Of a stretch of 64,000 nt of DNA, positions 23,401-37,200 are shown one piece after another. A program made the position numbers and the translations under genes. The notes below the pieces were generated by a model. It had not been told where the DNA came from, did not search any database, and saw only the letters and a list, made by a program, of their open reading frames with translations. Each line of letters opens with the position of its first letter. Within the stretch, counting starts at the first letter, position 1. This DNA comes from Phorcus lineatus (taxonomy: Eukaryota; Mollusca; Gastropoda; Trochida; Trochidae): positions 2,914,001-2,978,000 of the forward strand of contig OV121090.1 of assembly GCA_921293015.1 (NCBI GenBank). Direction: 5' to 3'.

Positions 23401-26400
23401 TGGGTGGAAGGCGCAAACTTCCTAATAAGGGCTTCTTTTAAGGTTATTTTTAGATTTGGAATGGTCAATACTCATAGAATAAAGGATATCCAGGGATATC
23501 TCAGATAAATGGATCTTTTCGCAAACATTTTAGGAGTATTTTAAAGATTGGGCGGCATATGTAAAAATGGGCGGAAGGCGCAAAGTTCCTAATAAGGGCT
23601 TCTCTTAAGGTTCTTTTCAGATTTTGAATGGTTAATACTTATAGAATAAATGATATTGAGCGATATCTCAGATAAATGGGTCTTTTCGCAAACATTTTAG
23701 GAGTATTTTAAAGATTGGGCGGCAAACGAAAAAATGAGCGGAAAGCGCAAAGTTCCTAATAAGGGCTTCTCTTAAGGTTCTTTTAAGATTTTGAATGGTT
23801 AATTCTCATAGAATAAAGGATATTGAAGGATATCTCTGATAAATGGGTCTTTTCGCAAACATTTTAGGAGTATTTTAAAGATTGGGCGGCATACGTAAAA
23901 ATGGGCGGAAGGCGCAAAGTTCCTAATAAGGGCTTATCTTAAGGTTCTTTTCAGATTTTGAATGGTTAATACTTATATAATAAAGGATATTCAGGGATAT
24001 CTCAGATAAATGGGTCTTTTCGCAAACATTTTAGGAGTTTTTTAAAGATTGGGCAGCATACATAAAAATGGGCGGAAGGCGCAAGGTTCTTATTAAGGGC
24101 TTCTGTTAAGGTTCTTTTAAGATTTTGAATGGTTAATACTCATAGAATAAATAATATTGAGGGATATCTCAGATAAATGGGTCTTTTCGCAAACATTTTA
24201 GGAGTATTTTAAAGATTGGGCGGCAAACGTAAAAATGGGCGGAAGGCGCAAAGTTCCTAATAAGGGCTTCTTTTAAAGTTATTTTCAGATTTTGAATGGT
24301 TAATACTCATAGAATAAAGGATATCCAAAGATATCTCAGATAAATGGGTCTTTTCGCAAACATTTTTGGAGTATTTTAAATAGTGGGCGGCATACGTAAA
24401 AATGGGTGGAAGGCGCAAAGTTCCTAATAAAGGCTTCTTTTAATGTTCTTTTCAGATTTGGAATGGTTAATACACATAGAATAAAGGATATTAAGGGATA
24501 TCTCTGATAAATGGGTCTTTTTGCAAACATTTTAGGAGCATTTTAAAGATTGGGCGGCATACGTAAAAATGGTCGGAAGGCGCAAACTTCCTAATAAGGG
24601 CTTCTTTTAAGGTTATTTTTAGATTTGGAATGGTCAATACTCATAGAATAAAGGATATCCAGGGATATCTCAGATAAATGGATCTTTTCGCAAACATTTT
24701 AGGAGTATTTTAAAGATTGGGCGGCATATGTAAAAATGGGCGGAAGGCGCAAAGTTCCTAATAAGGGCTTCTCTTAAGGTTCTTTTCAGATTTTGAATGG
24801 TTAATACTCATAGAATAAATGATATTGAGCGATATCTCAGATAAATGGGTCTTTTCGCAAACATTTTAGGAGTTTTTTAAAGATTGGGCAGCATACATAA
24901 AAATGGGCGGAAGGCGCAAGGTTCTTAATAAGGGCTTCTGTTAAGGTTCTTTTAAGATTTTGGATGGTTAATACTCATAGAATAAATGATATTGAGGGAT
25001 ATCTCAGATAAATGGGTCTTTTCGCAAACATTTTAGGAGTATTTTAAAGATTGGGCGGCATACATAAAAATGGGCGGAAGGCGCAAAGTTCCTAATAAGG
25101 GCTTCTCTTAAGGTTCTTTTCAGATTTTGAATGATTAATACTCATAGAATGAAGGATATTGAAGGATATCTCAGATAAATGGGTCTTTTCGCAAACATTT
25201 TTGGAGTATTTTAAAGATTGGGCGGCATACGTAAAAATGGGCGGAAGGCGCAAACTTCCTAAAAAGGGCTTCTCTTAAGGTTCTTTTCAGATTTTGAATG
25301 GTTAATACTCATAGAATAAATGATATTGAGGGATATCTCAGATACATGGATCTTTTCGCAAACATTTTAGGAGTATTTTAAAGATTGGGCGGCATACCTA
25401 AAAATGGGCGGAAGGCGCAAAGTTCCTAATAAGGGCTTCTTTTAAGGTTATTTTTAGATTTGGAATGGTCAGTACTTATAGAATAAAGGATATCCAAAGA
25501 TATCTCAGATAAATTGGTCTTTTTGCAAACATTTTTGGAGTATTTTAAAGAGTGGGCGGCATACGTAAAAATGGGTGGAAGGCGCAAAGTTCCTAATAAG
25601 GGCTTCTTTTAATGTTCTTTTCAGATTTGGAATGGTCAATTCTCATAGAATAAAGGATATCCAGGGATATCTCAGATAAATGGATCTTTTCGCAAACATT
25701 TTAGGAGTATTTTAAAGATTGGGCGGCATATGTAAAAATGGGCGGAAGGCGCAAAGTTCCTAATAAGGGCTTCTCTTAAGGTTCTTTTCAGATTTTGAAT
25801 GGTAAATACTCATAGAATAAATGATATTGAGCGATATCTCAGATAAATGGGTCTTTTCGCAAACATTTTAGGAGTATTTTAAAGATTGGGCGGCAAACGA
25901 AAAAATGAGCGGAAAGCGCAAAGTTCCTAATAAGGGCTTCTGTTAAGGTTCTTTTAAGATTTTGAATAGTTAATACTCAAAGAATAAAGGATATTGAGGG
26001 ATATCTCAGATAAATGGGTGTTTTCGCAAACATTTTAGGAGTATTTTAAAGATTGGGCGGCATACGTAAAAATGGGCGGAAGGCGCAAAGTTCCTAATAA
26101 GGGCTTATCTTAAGGTTCTTTTCAGATTTTGAATGGTTAATACTCATATAATAAAGGATATTCAGGGATATCTCAGATAAATGGGTCTTTTCGCAAACAT
26201 TTTAGGAGTTTTTTAAAGATTGGGCAGCATACATAAAAATGGGCGGAAGGCGCAAGGTTCTTAATAAGGGCTTCTGTTAAGGTTCTTTTAAGATTTTGAA
26301 TGGTTAATACTCATAGAATAAATGATATTGAGGGATATCTCAGATAAATGGGTCTTTTCGCAAACATTTTAGGAGTATTTTAAAGATTGGGCGGCATACG

Positions 26401-26800
26401 TAAAAATGGGCGGAAGGCGCAAAGTTCCTAATAAGGGCTTCTTTTAAAGTTATTTTCAGATTTTGAATGGTTAATACTCATAGAATAAAGGATATCCAAA
26501 GATATCTCAGATAAATGGGTCTTTTCACAAACATTTTAGGAGTATTTTAAAGAGTGGGCGGCATACGTAAAAATGGGTGGAAGGCGCAAAGTTCCTAATA
26601 AGGGCTTCTTTTAATGTTCTTTTCAGATTTGGAATGGTCAATTCTCATAGAATAAAGGATATCCAGGGATATCTCAGATAAATGGATCTTTTCGCAAACA
26701 TTTTAGGAGTATTTTAAAGATTGGGCGGCATATGTAAAAATGGGCGGAAGGCGCAAAGTTCCTAATAAGGGCTTCTCTTAAGGTTCTTTTCAGATTTTGA
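20451..26800 (+). repeat. Segment III, copy 2 of the 6.2-kb duplication (38 monomers)
   Basis: Direct tandem copy of 14,275-20,450. It is longer by one monomer in the 22,900-23,166 interval. Differences from copy 1 include CGTAAAAAAG at about 22,060 versus CGTTAAAAAG at 15,882, and GGTCGGAAGG at 24,571 versus GGGTGGAAGG. Past about 26,815 the sequence stops matching: GAGCGATATCTC here against GAGAGTTATCTC at 20,480, which is where copy 2 itself starts. That is what a simple tandem duplication predicts. Confidence 0.88.
22911..23077 (+). repeat. Extra hybrid monomer inside copy 2
   Basis: Relative to copy 1 (16,657-16,823), copy 2 has one additional 167 bp monomer here. It contains GGTTTTTTTAAG, GGGATATATCAG and TTGGGTGGCATACG, which otherwise mark the monomers near 22,440-22,600. 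The TCAG starts at 22,499 and 23,000 are exactly 501 bp (3 monomers) apart. This fits a small out-of-register copying event from three monomers upstream; loss from copy 1 is the alternative. Confidence 0.75.
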
Positions 26801-27180
26801 ATGGTTAATACTCATAGAATAAATGATATTGAGCGATATCTCAGATAAATGGGTCTTTTCGCAAACATTTTAGGAGTATTTTAAAGATTGGGCGGCAAAC
26901 GAAAAAATGAGCGGAAAGCGCAAAGTTCCTAATAAGGGCTTCTCTTAAGGTTCTTTTAAGATTTTGAATGGTTAATACTCATAGAATAAAGGATATTGAA
27001 GGATATCTCTGATAAATGGGTCTTTTCGCAAACATTTTAGGAGTATTTTAAAGATTGGGCGGCATACGTAAAAATGGGCGGAAGGCGCAAAATTCCTAAT
27101 AAGGGCTTATCTTAAGGTTCTTTTAAGATTTTGAATGGTTAATACTCATATAATAAAGGATATTCAGGGATATCTCAGAT

Positions 27181-27540
27181 AAATGGGTCTTTTCGCAAAC
27201 ATTTTAGGAGTTTTTTAAAGATTGGGCTTCTGTTAAGGTTCTTTTAAGATTTTGAATGGTTAATACTCATAGAATAAATAATATTGAGGGATATCTCAGA
27301 TAAATGGCAGCATACATAAAAATGGGCGGAAGGCGCAAGGTTCTTAATAAGGGCTTCTCTTAAGGTTCTTTTCAGATTTTGAATGGTTAATACTCATAGA
27401 ATAAATGATATTGAGGCAGCATACATAAAAATGGGCGGAAGGCGCAAGGTTCTTAATAAGGGCTTCTGTTAAGGTTCTTTTAAGATTTTGAATGGTTAAT
27501 ACTCATAGAATAAATAATATTGAGGGATATCTCAGATAAA
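27181..27540 (+). repeat. Cluster of three deletion-shortened monomers
   Basis: Three junctions fall within about 195 bp. (1) GATTGGGC joins TTCTGTT at 27,224-27,227, skipping about 46 bp with GGGC at both ends. (2) AAATGG joins CAGCATAC at 27,307/27,308, skipping about 40 bp with GG shared. (3) TTGAGG joins CAGCATAC at 27,416/27,417, skipping about 58 bp with GG shared. Two junctions land on exactly the same CAGCATAC point. The total loss (about 144 bp) accounts for the non-integer register shift against 31.2-34.3 kb. No other such cluster was seen in the window. Confidence 0.9.
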
Positions 27541-28200
27541 TGGGTCTTTTCGCAAACATTTTAGGAGTATTTTAAAGATTGGGCGGCATACATAAAAATG
27601 GGCGGAAGGCGCAAAGTTCCTAATAAGGGCTTCTCTTAAGGTTCTTTTCAGATTTTGAATGGTTAATACTCATAGAATGAAGGATATTAAAGGATATCTC
27701 AGATAAATGGGTCTTTTCGCAAACATTTTTGGAGTATTTTAAAGATTGGGCGGCATACGTAAAAATGGGCGGAAGGCGCAAACTTCCTAAAAAGGGCTTC
27801 TCTTAAGGTTCTTTTCAGATTTTGAATGGTTAATACTCATAGAATAAATGATATTGAGGGATATCTCAGATAAATGGATCTTTTCGCAAACATTTTAGGA
27901 GTATTTTAAAGATTGGGCGGCATACGTAAAAATGGGCGGAAGGCGCAAAGTTCCTAATAAGGGCTTCTTTTAAAGTTATTTTCAGATTTTGAATGGTTAA
28001 TACTCATAGAATAAAGGATATCCAAAGATATCTCAGATAAATGGGTCTTTTCGCAAACATTTTTGGAGTATTTTAAAGAGTGGGCGGCATACGTAAAAAT
28101 GGGTGGAAGGCGCAAAGTTCCTAATAAGGGCTTCTTTTAATGTTCTTTTCAGATTTGGAATGGTCAATTCTCATAGAATAAAGGATATCCAGGGATATCT

Positions 28201-29620
28201 CAGATAAATGGATCTTTTCGCAAACATTTTAGGAGTATTTTAAAGATTGGGCGGCAAACGAAAAAATGAGCGGAAGGCGCAAAGTTCCTAATAAGGGCTT
28301 CTCTTAAGGTTCTTTTCAGATTTTGAATGGTTAATACTCATAGAAAAAAATGATATTGAGCGATATCTCAGATAAATGGGTCTTTTCGCAAACATTTTAG
28401 GAGTATTTTAAAGATTGGGCGGCAAACGAAAAAATGAGCGGAAAACGCAAAATTCCTAATAAGGGCTTCTCTTAAGGTTCTTTTCAGATTTTGAATGGTT
28501 AATACACATAGAATAAAGGATATTAAGGAATATCTCAGATAAATGGGTCTTTTTGCAAACATTTTAGGAGCATTTTAAAGATTGGGCGGCATACGTAAAA
28601 ATAGGCGGAAGGCGCAAACTTCCTAATAAGGGCTTCTTTTAAGGTTATTTTTAGATTTGGAATGGTCAATACTCATAGAATAAAGGATATCTAGGGATAT
28701 CTCAGATAAATGGATCTTTTCGCCAACATTTTAGGAGTATTTTAAAGATTGAACGGCATACGTAAAAATGGGCGGAAGGCGCAAAGTTCCTAATAAGGGC
28801 TTCTCTTAAGGTTTTTTTCAGATTTTGAAATGTTAATACTCATACAATAAAGGATATTCAGGGATATCTCAGATAAATGGGTCTTTTCGCAAACATTTTA
28901 GGAGTTTTTTAAAGATTGGGCAGCATACATAAAAATGGGCGGAAGGCGCAAAGTTCCTAATAAGGGCTTCTCTTAAGGTTCTTTTCAGATTTTGAATGGT
29001 TAATACTCATAGAATAAATGATATTGAGGGATATCTCAGATAAATGGGTCTTTTCGCAAACATTTTAGGAGTATTTTAAAGATTGGGCGGCAAACGAAAA
29101 AATGAGCGGAAAACGCAAAGTTCCTAATAAGGGCTTCTCTTAAGGTTCTTTTCAGATTTTGAATGGTTAATACACATAGAATAAAGGATATTAAGGGATA
29201 TCTCTGATAAATGGGTCTTTTTGCAAACATTTTAGGAGCATTTTAAAGATTGGGCGGCATACGTAAAAATGGTCGGAAGGCGCAAACTTCCTAATAAGGG
29301 CTTCTTTTAAGGTTATTTTTAGATTTGGAATGGTCAATACTCATAGAATAAAGGATATCCAGGGATATCTCAGATAAATGGATCTTTTCGCCAACATTTT
29401 AGGAGTATTTTAAAGATTGAACGGCATACGTAAAAATGGGCGGAAGGCGCAAAGTTCCTAATAAGGGCTTCTCTTAAGGTTCTTTTCAGATTTTGAATGG
29501 TTAATACTCATATAATAAAGGATATTCAGGGATATCTCAGATAAATGGGTCTTTTCGCAAACATTTTAGGAGTTTTTTAAAGATTGGGCAGCATACATAA
29601 AAATGGGCAGAAGGCGCAAG
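28201..29620 (+). repeat. Nested 668-bp (4-monomer) duplication
   Basis: The order GAGCGGAAAACGC, AATACACATAG with TTTTTGCAAAC, TTTTCGCCAAC with GATTGAACGG, and GGAGTTTTTT with GGGCAGCATAC occurs twice, 668 bp apart (reverse-strand frames at 28,368 and 29,036; CGCCAAC at about 28,722 and 29,390). The same pair is present again at 35,882 and 36,550, so this duplication is older than the 7-8 kb event that copied it. Confidence 0.8.
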
Positions 29621-31230
29621 GTTTCTAATAAGGGCTTCTGTTAAGGTTCTTTTAAGATTTTGAATGGTTAATACTCATAGAATAAATAATATTGAGGGAT
29701 ATCTCAGATAAATGGGTCTTTTCGCAAACATTTTAGGAGTATTTTAAAGATTGGGCGGCATACATAAAAATGGGCGGAAGGCGCAAAGTTCCTAATAAGG
29801 GCTTCTCTTAAGGTTCTTTTCAGATTTTGAATGGTTAATACTCATAGAATGAAGGATATTGAAGGATATCTCAGATAAATGGGTCTTTTCGCAAACATTT
29901 TTGGAGTATTTTAAAGATTGGGCGGCATACATAAAAATGGGCGGAAGGCGCAAACTTCCTAAAAAGGGCTTCTCTTAAGGTTCTTTTCAGATTTTGAATG
30001 GTTAATACTCATATAATAAATGATATTGAGGGATATCTCAGATAAATGGATCTTTTCGCAAACATTTTAGGAGTATTTTAAAGATTGGGCGGCATACGTA
30101 AAAATGGGCGGAAGGCGCAAAGTTCCTAATAAGGGCTTCTTTTAAAGTTATTTTCAGATTTTGAATGGTTAATACTCATAGAATAAAGGATATCCAAATA
30201 TATCTCAGATAAATGGGTCTTTTCGCAAACATTTTAGGAGTATTTTAAAGAGTGGGCGGCATATGTAAAAATGGGTGGAAGGCGCAAAGTTCCTAATAAG
30301 GGCTTCTTTTAATGTTCTTTTCAGATTTGGAATGGTCAATACTCATAGAATAAAGGATATCCAGGGATATCTCAGATAAATGGATCTTTTCGCAAACATT
30401 TTAGGAGTATTTTAAAGATTGGGCGGCAAACGAAAAAATGGGCGGAAGGCGCAAAGTTCCTAATAAGGGCTTCTCTTAAGGTTCTTTTCAGATTTTGAAT
30501 GGTTAATACTCATAGAATAAATAATATTGAGGGATATCTCAGATAAATGGGTTTTTTCGCAAACATTTTAGGAATATTTTAAAGATTGGGCGGCATACGT
30601 AAAAATGGGTGGAAGGCGCAAAGTTCCTAAAAAGGGCTTATCTTAAGGTTCTTTTCTGATTTTGAATGGTTAATACTCATATAATAAAGGATATTCAGGG
30701 ATATCTCAGATAAATGGATCTTTTCGCAAACATTTTAGGAGTATTTTAAAGATTGGGCGGCATACGTAAAAATGGGTGGAAGGCGCAAAGTTCCTAATAA
30801 GGGCTTCTTTTAATGTTCTTTTCAGATTTGGAATGGTCAATTCTCATAGAATAAAGGATATCCAGGGATATCTCAGATAAATGGATCTTTTCGCAAACAT
30901 TTTAGGAGTATTTTAAAGATTGGGCGGCAAACGAAAAAATGAGCGGAAGGCGCAAAGTTCCTAATAAGGGCTTCTCTTAAGGTTCTTTTCAGATTTTGAA
31001 TGGTTAATACTCATAGAATAAATGATATTGAGGGATATCTCAGATAAATGGGTCTTTTCGCAAACATTTTAGGAGTATTTTAAAGATTGGGCGGCAAACG
31101 AAAAAATGAGCGGAAAACGCAAAGTTCCTAATAAGGGCTTCTCTTAAGGTTCTTTTCAGATTTTGAATGGTTAATACACATAGAATAAAGGATATTAAGG
31201 GATATCTCTGATAAATGGGTCTTTTTGCAA

Positions 31231-34200
31231 ACATTTTAGGAGCATTTTAAAGATTGGGCGGCATACATAAAAATGGTCGGAAGGCGCAAACTTCCTAATA
31301 AGGGCTTCTTTTAAGGTTATTTTTAGATTTGGAATGGTCAATACTCATAGAATAAAGGATATCCAGGGATATCTCAGATAAATGGATCTTTTCGCAAACA
31401 TTTTAGGAGTATTTTAAAGATTGGGCGGCATATGTAAAAATGGGCGGAAGGCGCAAAGTTCCTAATAAGGGCTTCTCTTAAGGTTCTTTTCAGATTTTGA
31501 ATGGTTAATACTCATAGAATAAATGATATTGAGCGATATCTCAGATAAATGGGTCTTTTCGCAAACATTTTAGGAGTATTTTAAAGATTGGGCGGCAAAC
31601 GAAAAAATGAGCGGAAAGCGCAAAGTTCCTAATAAGGGCTTCTCTTAAGGTTCTTTTAAGATTTTGAATGGTTAATACTCATAGAATAAAGGATATTGAA
31701 GGATATCTCTGATAAATGGGTCTTTTCGCAAACATTTTAGGAGTATTTTAAAGATTGGGCGGCATACGTAAAAATGGGCAGAAGGCGCAAAGTTCCTAAT
31801 AAGGGCTTATCTTAAGGTTCTTTTCAGATTTTGAATGGTTAATACTCATATAATAAAGGATGTTCAGGGATATCTCAGATAAATGGGTCTTTTCGCAAAC
31901 ATTTTAGGAGTTTTTTAAAGATTGGGCAGCATACATAAAAATGGGCGGAAGGCGCAAGGTTCTTAATAAGGGCTTCTGTTAAGGTTCTTTTAAGATTTTG
32001 GATGGTTAATACTCATAGAATAAATAATATTGAGGGATATCTCAGATAAATGGGTCTTTTCGCAAACATTTTAGGAGTATTTTAAAGATTGGGCGGCATA
32101 CATAAAAATGGGCGGAAGGCGCAAAGTTCCTAATAAGGGCTTCTCTTAAGGTTCTTTTCAGATTTTGAATGCTTAATACTCATAGAATGAAGGATATTGA
32201 AGGATATCTCAGATAAATGGGTCTTTTCGCAAACATTTTTGGAGTATTTTAAAGATTGGGCGGCATACGTAAAAATGGGCGGAAGGCGCAAACTTCCTAA
32301 AAAGGGCTTCTCTTAAGGTTCTTTTCAGATTTTGAATGGTTAATACTCATAGAATAAATGATATTGAGGGATATCTCAGATACATGGATCTTTTCGCCAA
32401 CATTTTAGGAGTATTTTAAAGATTGAACGGCATACCTAAAAATGGGCGGAAGTCGCAAAGTTCCTAATAAGGGCTTATTTTAAAGTTATTTTCAGATTTT
32501 GAATGGTTAATACTCATAGAATAAAGGATATCCAAAGATATCTCAGATAAATGGGTCTTTTCGCAAACATTTTTGGAGTATTTTAAAGAGTGGGCGGCAT
32601 ACGTAAAAATGGGTGGAAGGCGCAAAGTTCCTAATAAGGGCTTCTTTTAATGTTCTTTTCAGATTTGGAATGGTCAATTCTCATAGAATAAAGGATATCC
32701 AGGGATATCTCAGATAAATGGATCTTTTCGCAAACAATTTAGGAGTATTTTAAAGATTGGGCGGCATATGTAAAAATGGGCGGAAGGCGCAAAGTTCCTA
32801 ATAAGGGCTTCTCTTAAGGTTCTTTTCAGATTTTGAATGGTAAATACTCATAGAATAAATTATATTGAGCGATATCTCAGATAAATGGGTCTTTTCGCAA
32901 ACATTTTAGGAGTATTTTAAAGATTGGGCGGCAAACGAAAAAATGAGCGGAAAGCGCAAAGTTCCTAATAAGGGCTTCTCTTAAGGTTCTTTTAAGATTT
33001 TGAATGGTTAATACTCATAGAATAAAGGATATTGAAGGATATCTCTGATAAATGGGTGTTTTCGCAAACATTTTAGGAGTATTTTAAAGATTGGGCGGCA
33101 TACGTAAAAATGGGCGGAAGGCGCAAAGTTCCTAATAAGGGCTTATCTTAAGGTTCTTTTCAGATTTTGAATGGTTAATACTCATATAATAAAGGATATT
33201 CAGGGATATCTCAGATAAATGGGTCTTTTCGCAAACATTTTAGGAGTTTTTTAAAGATTGGGCAGCATACATAAAAATGGGCGGAAGGCGCAAGGTTCTT
33301 AATAAGGGCTTCTCTTAAGGTTCTTTTAAGATTTTGAATGGTTAATACTCATAGAATAAATGATATTGAGGGATATCTCAGATAAATGGATCTTTTCGCA
33401 AACATTTTAGGAGTATTTTAAAGATTGGGCGGCATACGTAAAAATGGGCGGAAGGCGCAAAGTTCCTAATAAGGGCTTCTTTTAAAGTTATTTTCAGATT
33501 TTGAATGGTTAATACTCATAGAATAAAGGATATCCAAAGATATCTCAGATAAATGGGTCTTTTCGCAAACATTTTTGGAGTATTTTAAAGAGTGGGCGGC
33601 ATACGTAAAAATGGGTGGAAGGCGCAAAGTTCCTAATAAGGGCTTCTTTTAATGTTCTTTTCAGATTTGGAATGGTCAATTCTCATAGAATAAAGGATAT
33701 CCAGGGATATCTCAGATAAATGGATCTTTTCGCAAACATTTTAGGAGTATTTTAAAGATTGGGCGGAATATGTAAAAATGGGCGGAAGGCGCAAAGTTCC
33801 TAATAAGGGCTTCTCTTAAGGTTCTTTTCAGATTTTGAATGGTTAATACTCATAGAATAAATCATATTGAGCGATATCTCAGATAAATGGGTCTTTTCGC
33901 AAACATTTTAGGAGTATTTTAAAGATTGGGCGGCAACGAAAAAATGAGCGGAAAGCGCAAAGTTCCTAATAAGGGCTTCTCTTAAGGTTCTTTTAAGATT
34001 TTGAATGGTTAATACTCATAGAATAAAGGATATTGAAGGATATCTCTGATAAATGGGTCTTTTCGCAAACATTTTAGGAGTATTTTAAAGATTGGGCGGC
34101 ATAAGTAAAAATGGGCGGAAGGCGCAAAGTTCCTAATAAGGGCTTATCTTAAGGTTCTTTTCAGATTTTGAATGGTTAATACTCATATAATAAAGGATAT

Positions 34201-37200
34201 TCAGGGATATCTCAGATAAATGGGTCTTTTCGCAAACATTTTAGGAGTTTTTTAAAGATTGGGCAGCATACATAAAAATGGGCGGAAGGCGCAAGGTTCT
34301 TAATAAGGGCTTCTGTTAAGGTTCTTTTAAGATTTTGAATGGTTAATACTCATAGAATAAATAATATTGAGGGATATCTCAGATAAATGGGTCTTTTCGC
34401 AAACATTTTAGGAGTATTTTAAAGATTGGGCGGCATACATAAAAATGGGCGGAAGGCGCAAAGTTCCTAATAAGGGCTTCTCTTAAGGTTCTTTTCAGAT
34501 TTTGAATGGTTAATACTCATAGAATGAAGGATATTAAAGGATATCTCAGATAAATGGGTCTTTTCGCAAACATTTTTGGAGTATTTTAAAGATTGGGCGG
34601 CATACGTAAAAATGGGCGGAAGGCGCAAACTTCCTAAAAAGGGCTTCTCTTAAGGTTCTTTTCAGATTTTGAATGGTTAATACTCATAGAATAAATGATA
34701 TTGAGCAATATCTCAGATAAATGGGTTTTTTCGCAAACATTTTAGGAGTATTTTAAAGATTGGGCGGCAAACGAAAAAATGAGCGGAAAGCGCAAAGTTC
34801 CTAATAAGGGCTTCTCTTAAGGTTCTTTTAAGATTTTGAATGGTTAATACTCATAGAATAAAGGATATTGAAGGATATCTCTGATAAATGGGTCTTTTCG
34901 CAAACATTTTAGGAGTATTTTAAAGATTGGGCGGCATACGTAAAAATGGGCGGAAGGCGCAAAGTTCCTAATAAGGGCTTATCTTAAGGTTCTTTTCAGA
35001 TTTTGAATGGTTAATACTCATATAATAAAGGATATTCAGGGATATCTCAGATAAATGGGTCTTTTCGCAAACATTTTAAGAGTTTTTTAAAGATTGGGCA
35101 GCATACATAAAAATGGGCGGAAGGCGCAAGGTTCTTAATAAGGGCTTCTGTTAAGGTTCTTTTAAGATTTTGAATGGTTAATACTCATAGAATAAATAAT
35201 ATTGAGGGATATCTCAGATAAATGGGTCTTTTCGCAAACATTTTAGGAGTATTTTAAAGATTGGGCGGCATACATAAAAATGGGCGGAAGGCGCAAAGTT
35301 CCTAATAAGGGCTTCTCTTAAGGTTCTTTTCAGATTTTGAATGGTTAATACTCATAGAATGAAGGATATTAAAGGATATCTCAGATAAATGGGTCTTTTC
35401 GCAAACATTTTTGGAGTATTTTAAAGATTGGGCGGCATACGTAAAAATGGGCGGAAGGCGCAAACTTCCTAAAAAGGGCTTCTCTTAAGGTTCTTTTCAG
35501 ATTTTGAATGGTTAATACTCATATAATAAAGGATATTGAGGGATATCTCAGATAAATGGATCTTTTCGCAAACATTTTAGGAGTATTTTAAAGATTGGGC
35601 GGCATACGTAAAAATGGGCGGAAGGCGCAAAGTTCCTAATAAGGGCTTCTTTTAAAGTTATTTTCAGATTTTGAATGGTTAATACTCATAGAATAAAGGA
35701 TATCCAAAGATATCTCAGATAAATGGGTCTTTTCGCAAACATTTTTGGAGTATTAAAAAGATTGGGCGGCATACGTAAAAATGAGCGGAAGGCGCAAAGT
35801 TCCTAATAAGGGCTTCTCTTAAGGTTCTTTTCAGATTTTGAATGGTTAATACTCATAGAATATATGATATTGAGGGATATCTCAGATAAATGGGTCTTTT
35901 CGCAAACATTTTAGGAGTATTTTAAAGATTGGGCGGCAAACGAAAAAATGAGCGGAAAACGCAAAGTTCCTAATAAGGGCTTCTCTTAAGGTTCTTTTCA
36001 GATTTTGAATGGTTAATACACATAGAATAAAGGATATTAAGGGATATCTCAGATAAATGGGTCTTTTTGCAAACATTTTAGGAGCATTTTAAAGATTAGG
36101 CGGCATACGTAAAAATGGTCGGAAGGCGCAAACTTCCTAATAAGGGCTTCTTTTAAGGTTATTTTTAGATTTGGAATGGTCAATACTCATAGAATAAAGG
36201 ATATCCAGGGATATCTCAGATAAATGGATCTTTTCGCCAACATTTTAGGAGTATTTTAAAGATTGAACGGCATACGTAAAAATGGGCGGAAGGCGCAAAG
36301 TTCCTAATAAGGGCTTCTCTTAAGGTTCTTTTCAGATTTTGAATGGTTAATACTCATACAATAAAGGATATTCAGGGATATCTCAGATAAATGGGTCTTT
36401 TCGCAAACATTTTAGGAGTTTTTTAAAGATTGGGCAGCATACATAAAAATGGGCGGAAGGCGCAAAGTTCCTAATAAGGGCTTCTCTTAAGGTTCTTTTC
36501 AGATTTTGAATGGTTAATACTTATAGAATAAATGATATTGAGGGATATCTCAGATAAATGGGTCTTTTCGCAAACATTTTAGGAGTATTTTAAAGATTGG
36601 GCGGCAAACGAAAAAATGAGCGGAAAACGCAAAGTTCCTAATAAGGGCTTCTCTTAAGGTTCTTTTCAGATTTTGAATGGTTAATACACATAGAATAAAG
36701 GATATTAAGGGATATCTCTGATAAATGGGTCTTTTTGCAAACATTTTAGGAGCATTTTAAAGATTGGGCTGCATACGTAAAAATGGTCGGAAGGCGCAAA
36801 CTTCCTAATAAGGGCTTCTTTTAAGGTTATTTTTAGATTTGGAATGGTCAATACTCATAGAATAAAGGATATCCAGGGATATCTCAGATAAATGGATCTT
36901 TTCGCCAACATTTTAGGAGTATTTTAAAGATTGAACGGCATACGTAAAAATGGGCGGAAGGCGCAAAGTTCCTAATAAGGGCTTCTCTTAAGGTTCTTTT
37001 CAGATTTTGAATGGTTAATACTCATATAATAAAGGATATTCAGGGATATCTCAGATAAATGGGTCTTTTCGCAAACATTTTAGGAGTTTTTTAAAGATTG
37101 GGCAGCATACATAAAAATGGGCAGAAGGCGCAAGGTTCCTAATAAGGGCTTCTTTTAAGGTTCTTTTAAGATTTTGAATGGTTAATACTCATAGAATAAA

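Larger units (their letters stand above)
24500..31230 (+). repeat. Segment IV, copy 1 of a 7-8 kb segmental duplication
   Basis: Overlaps the right end of the previous duplication. Landmarks recur downstream: GGTCGGAAGG 24,571/31,275; GATACATGG 25,344/32,382; GGATATTAAAGG 27,681/34,528 and 35,363; the 64-codon reverse-strand frame 28,368/35,882 and 29,036/36,550 (7514 bp, 45 monomers minus 1). Offsets change stepwise by whole monomers because of later insertions and losses. It contains the short-monomer cluster at 27.2-27.4 kb and the internal 668-bp duplication. Confidence 0.75.

Noticed and set aside
27181-27540. Insertion of a foreign element causing the disturbed monomers
   Set aside because: Every base there matches satellite sequence; only deletions between short shared motifs are needed, and no target-site duplication or new sequence is present.
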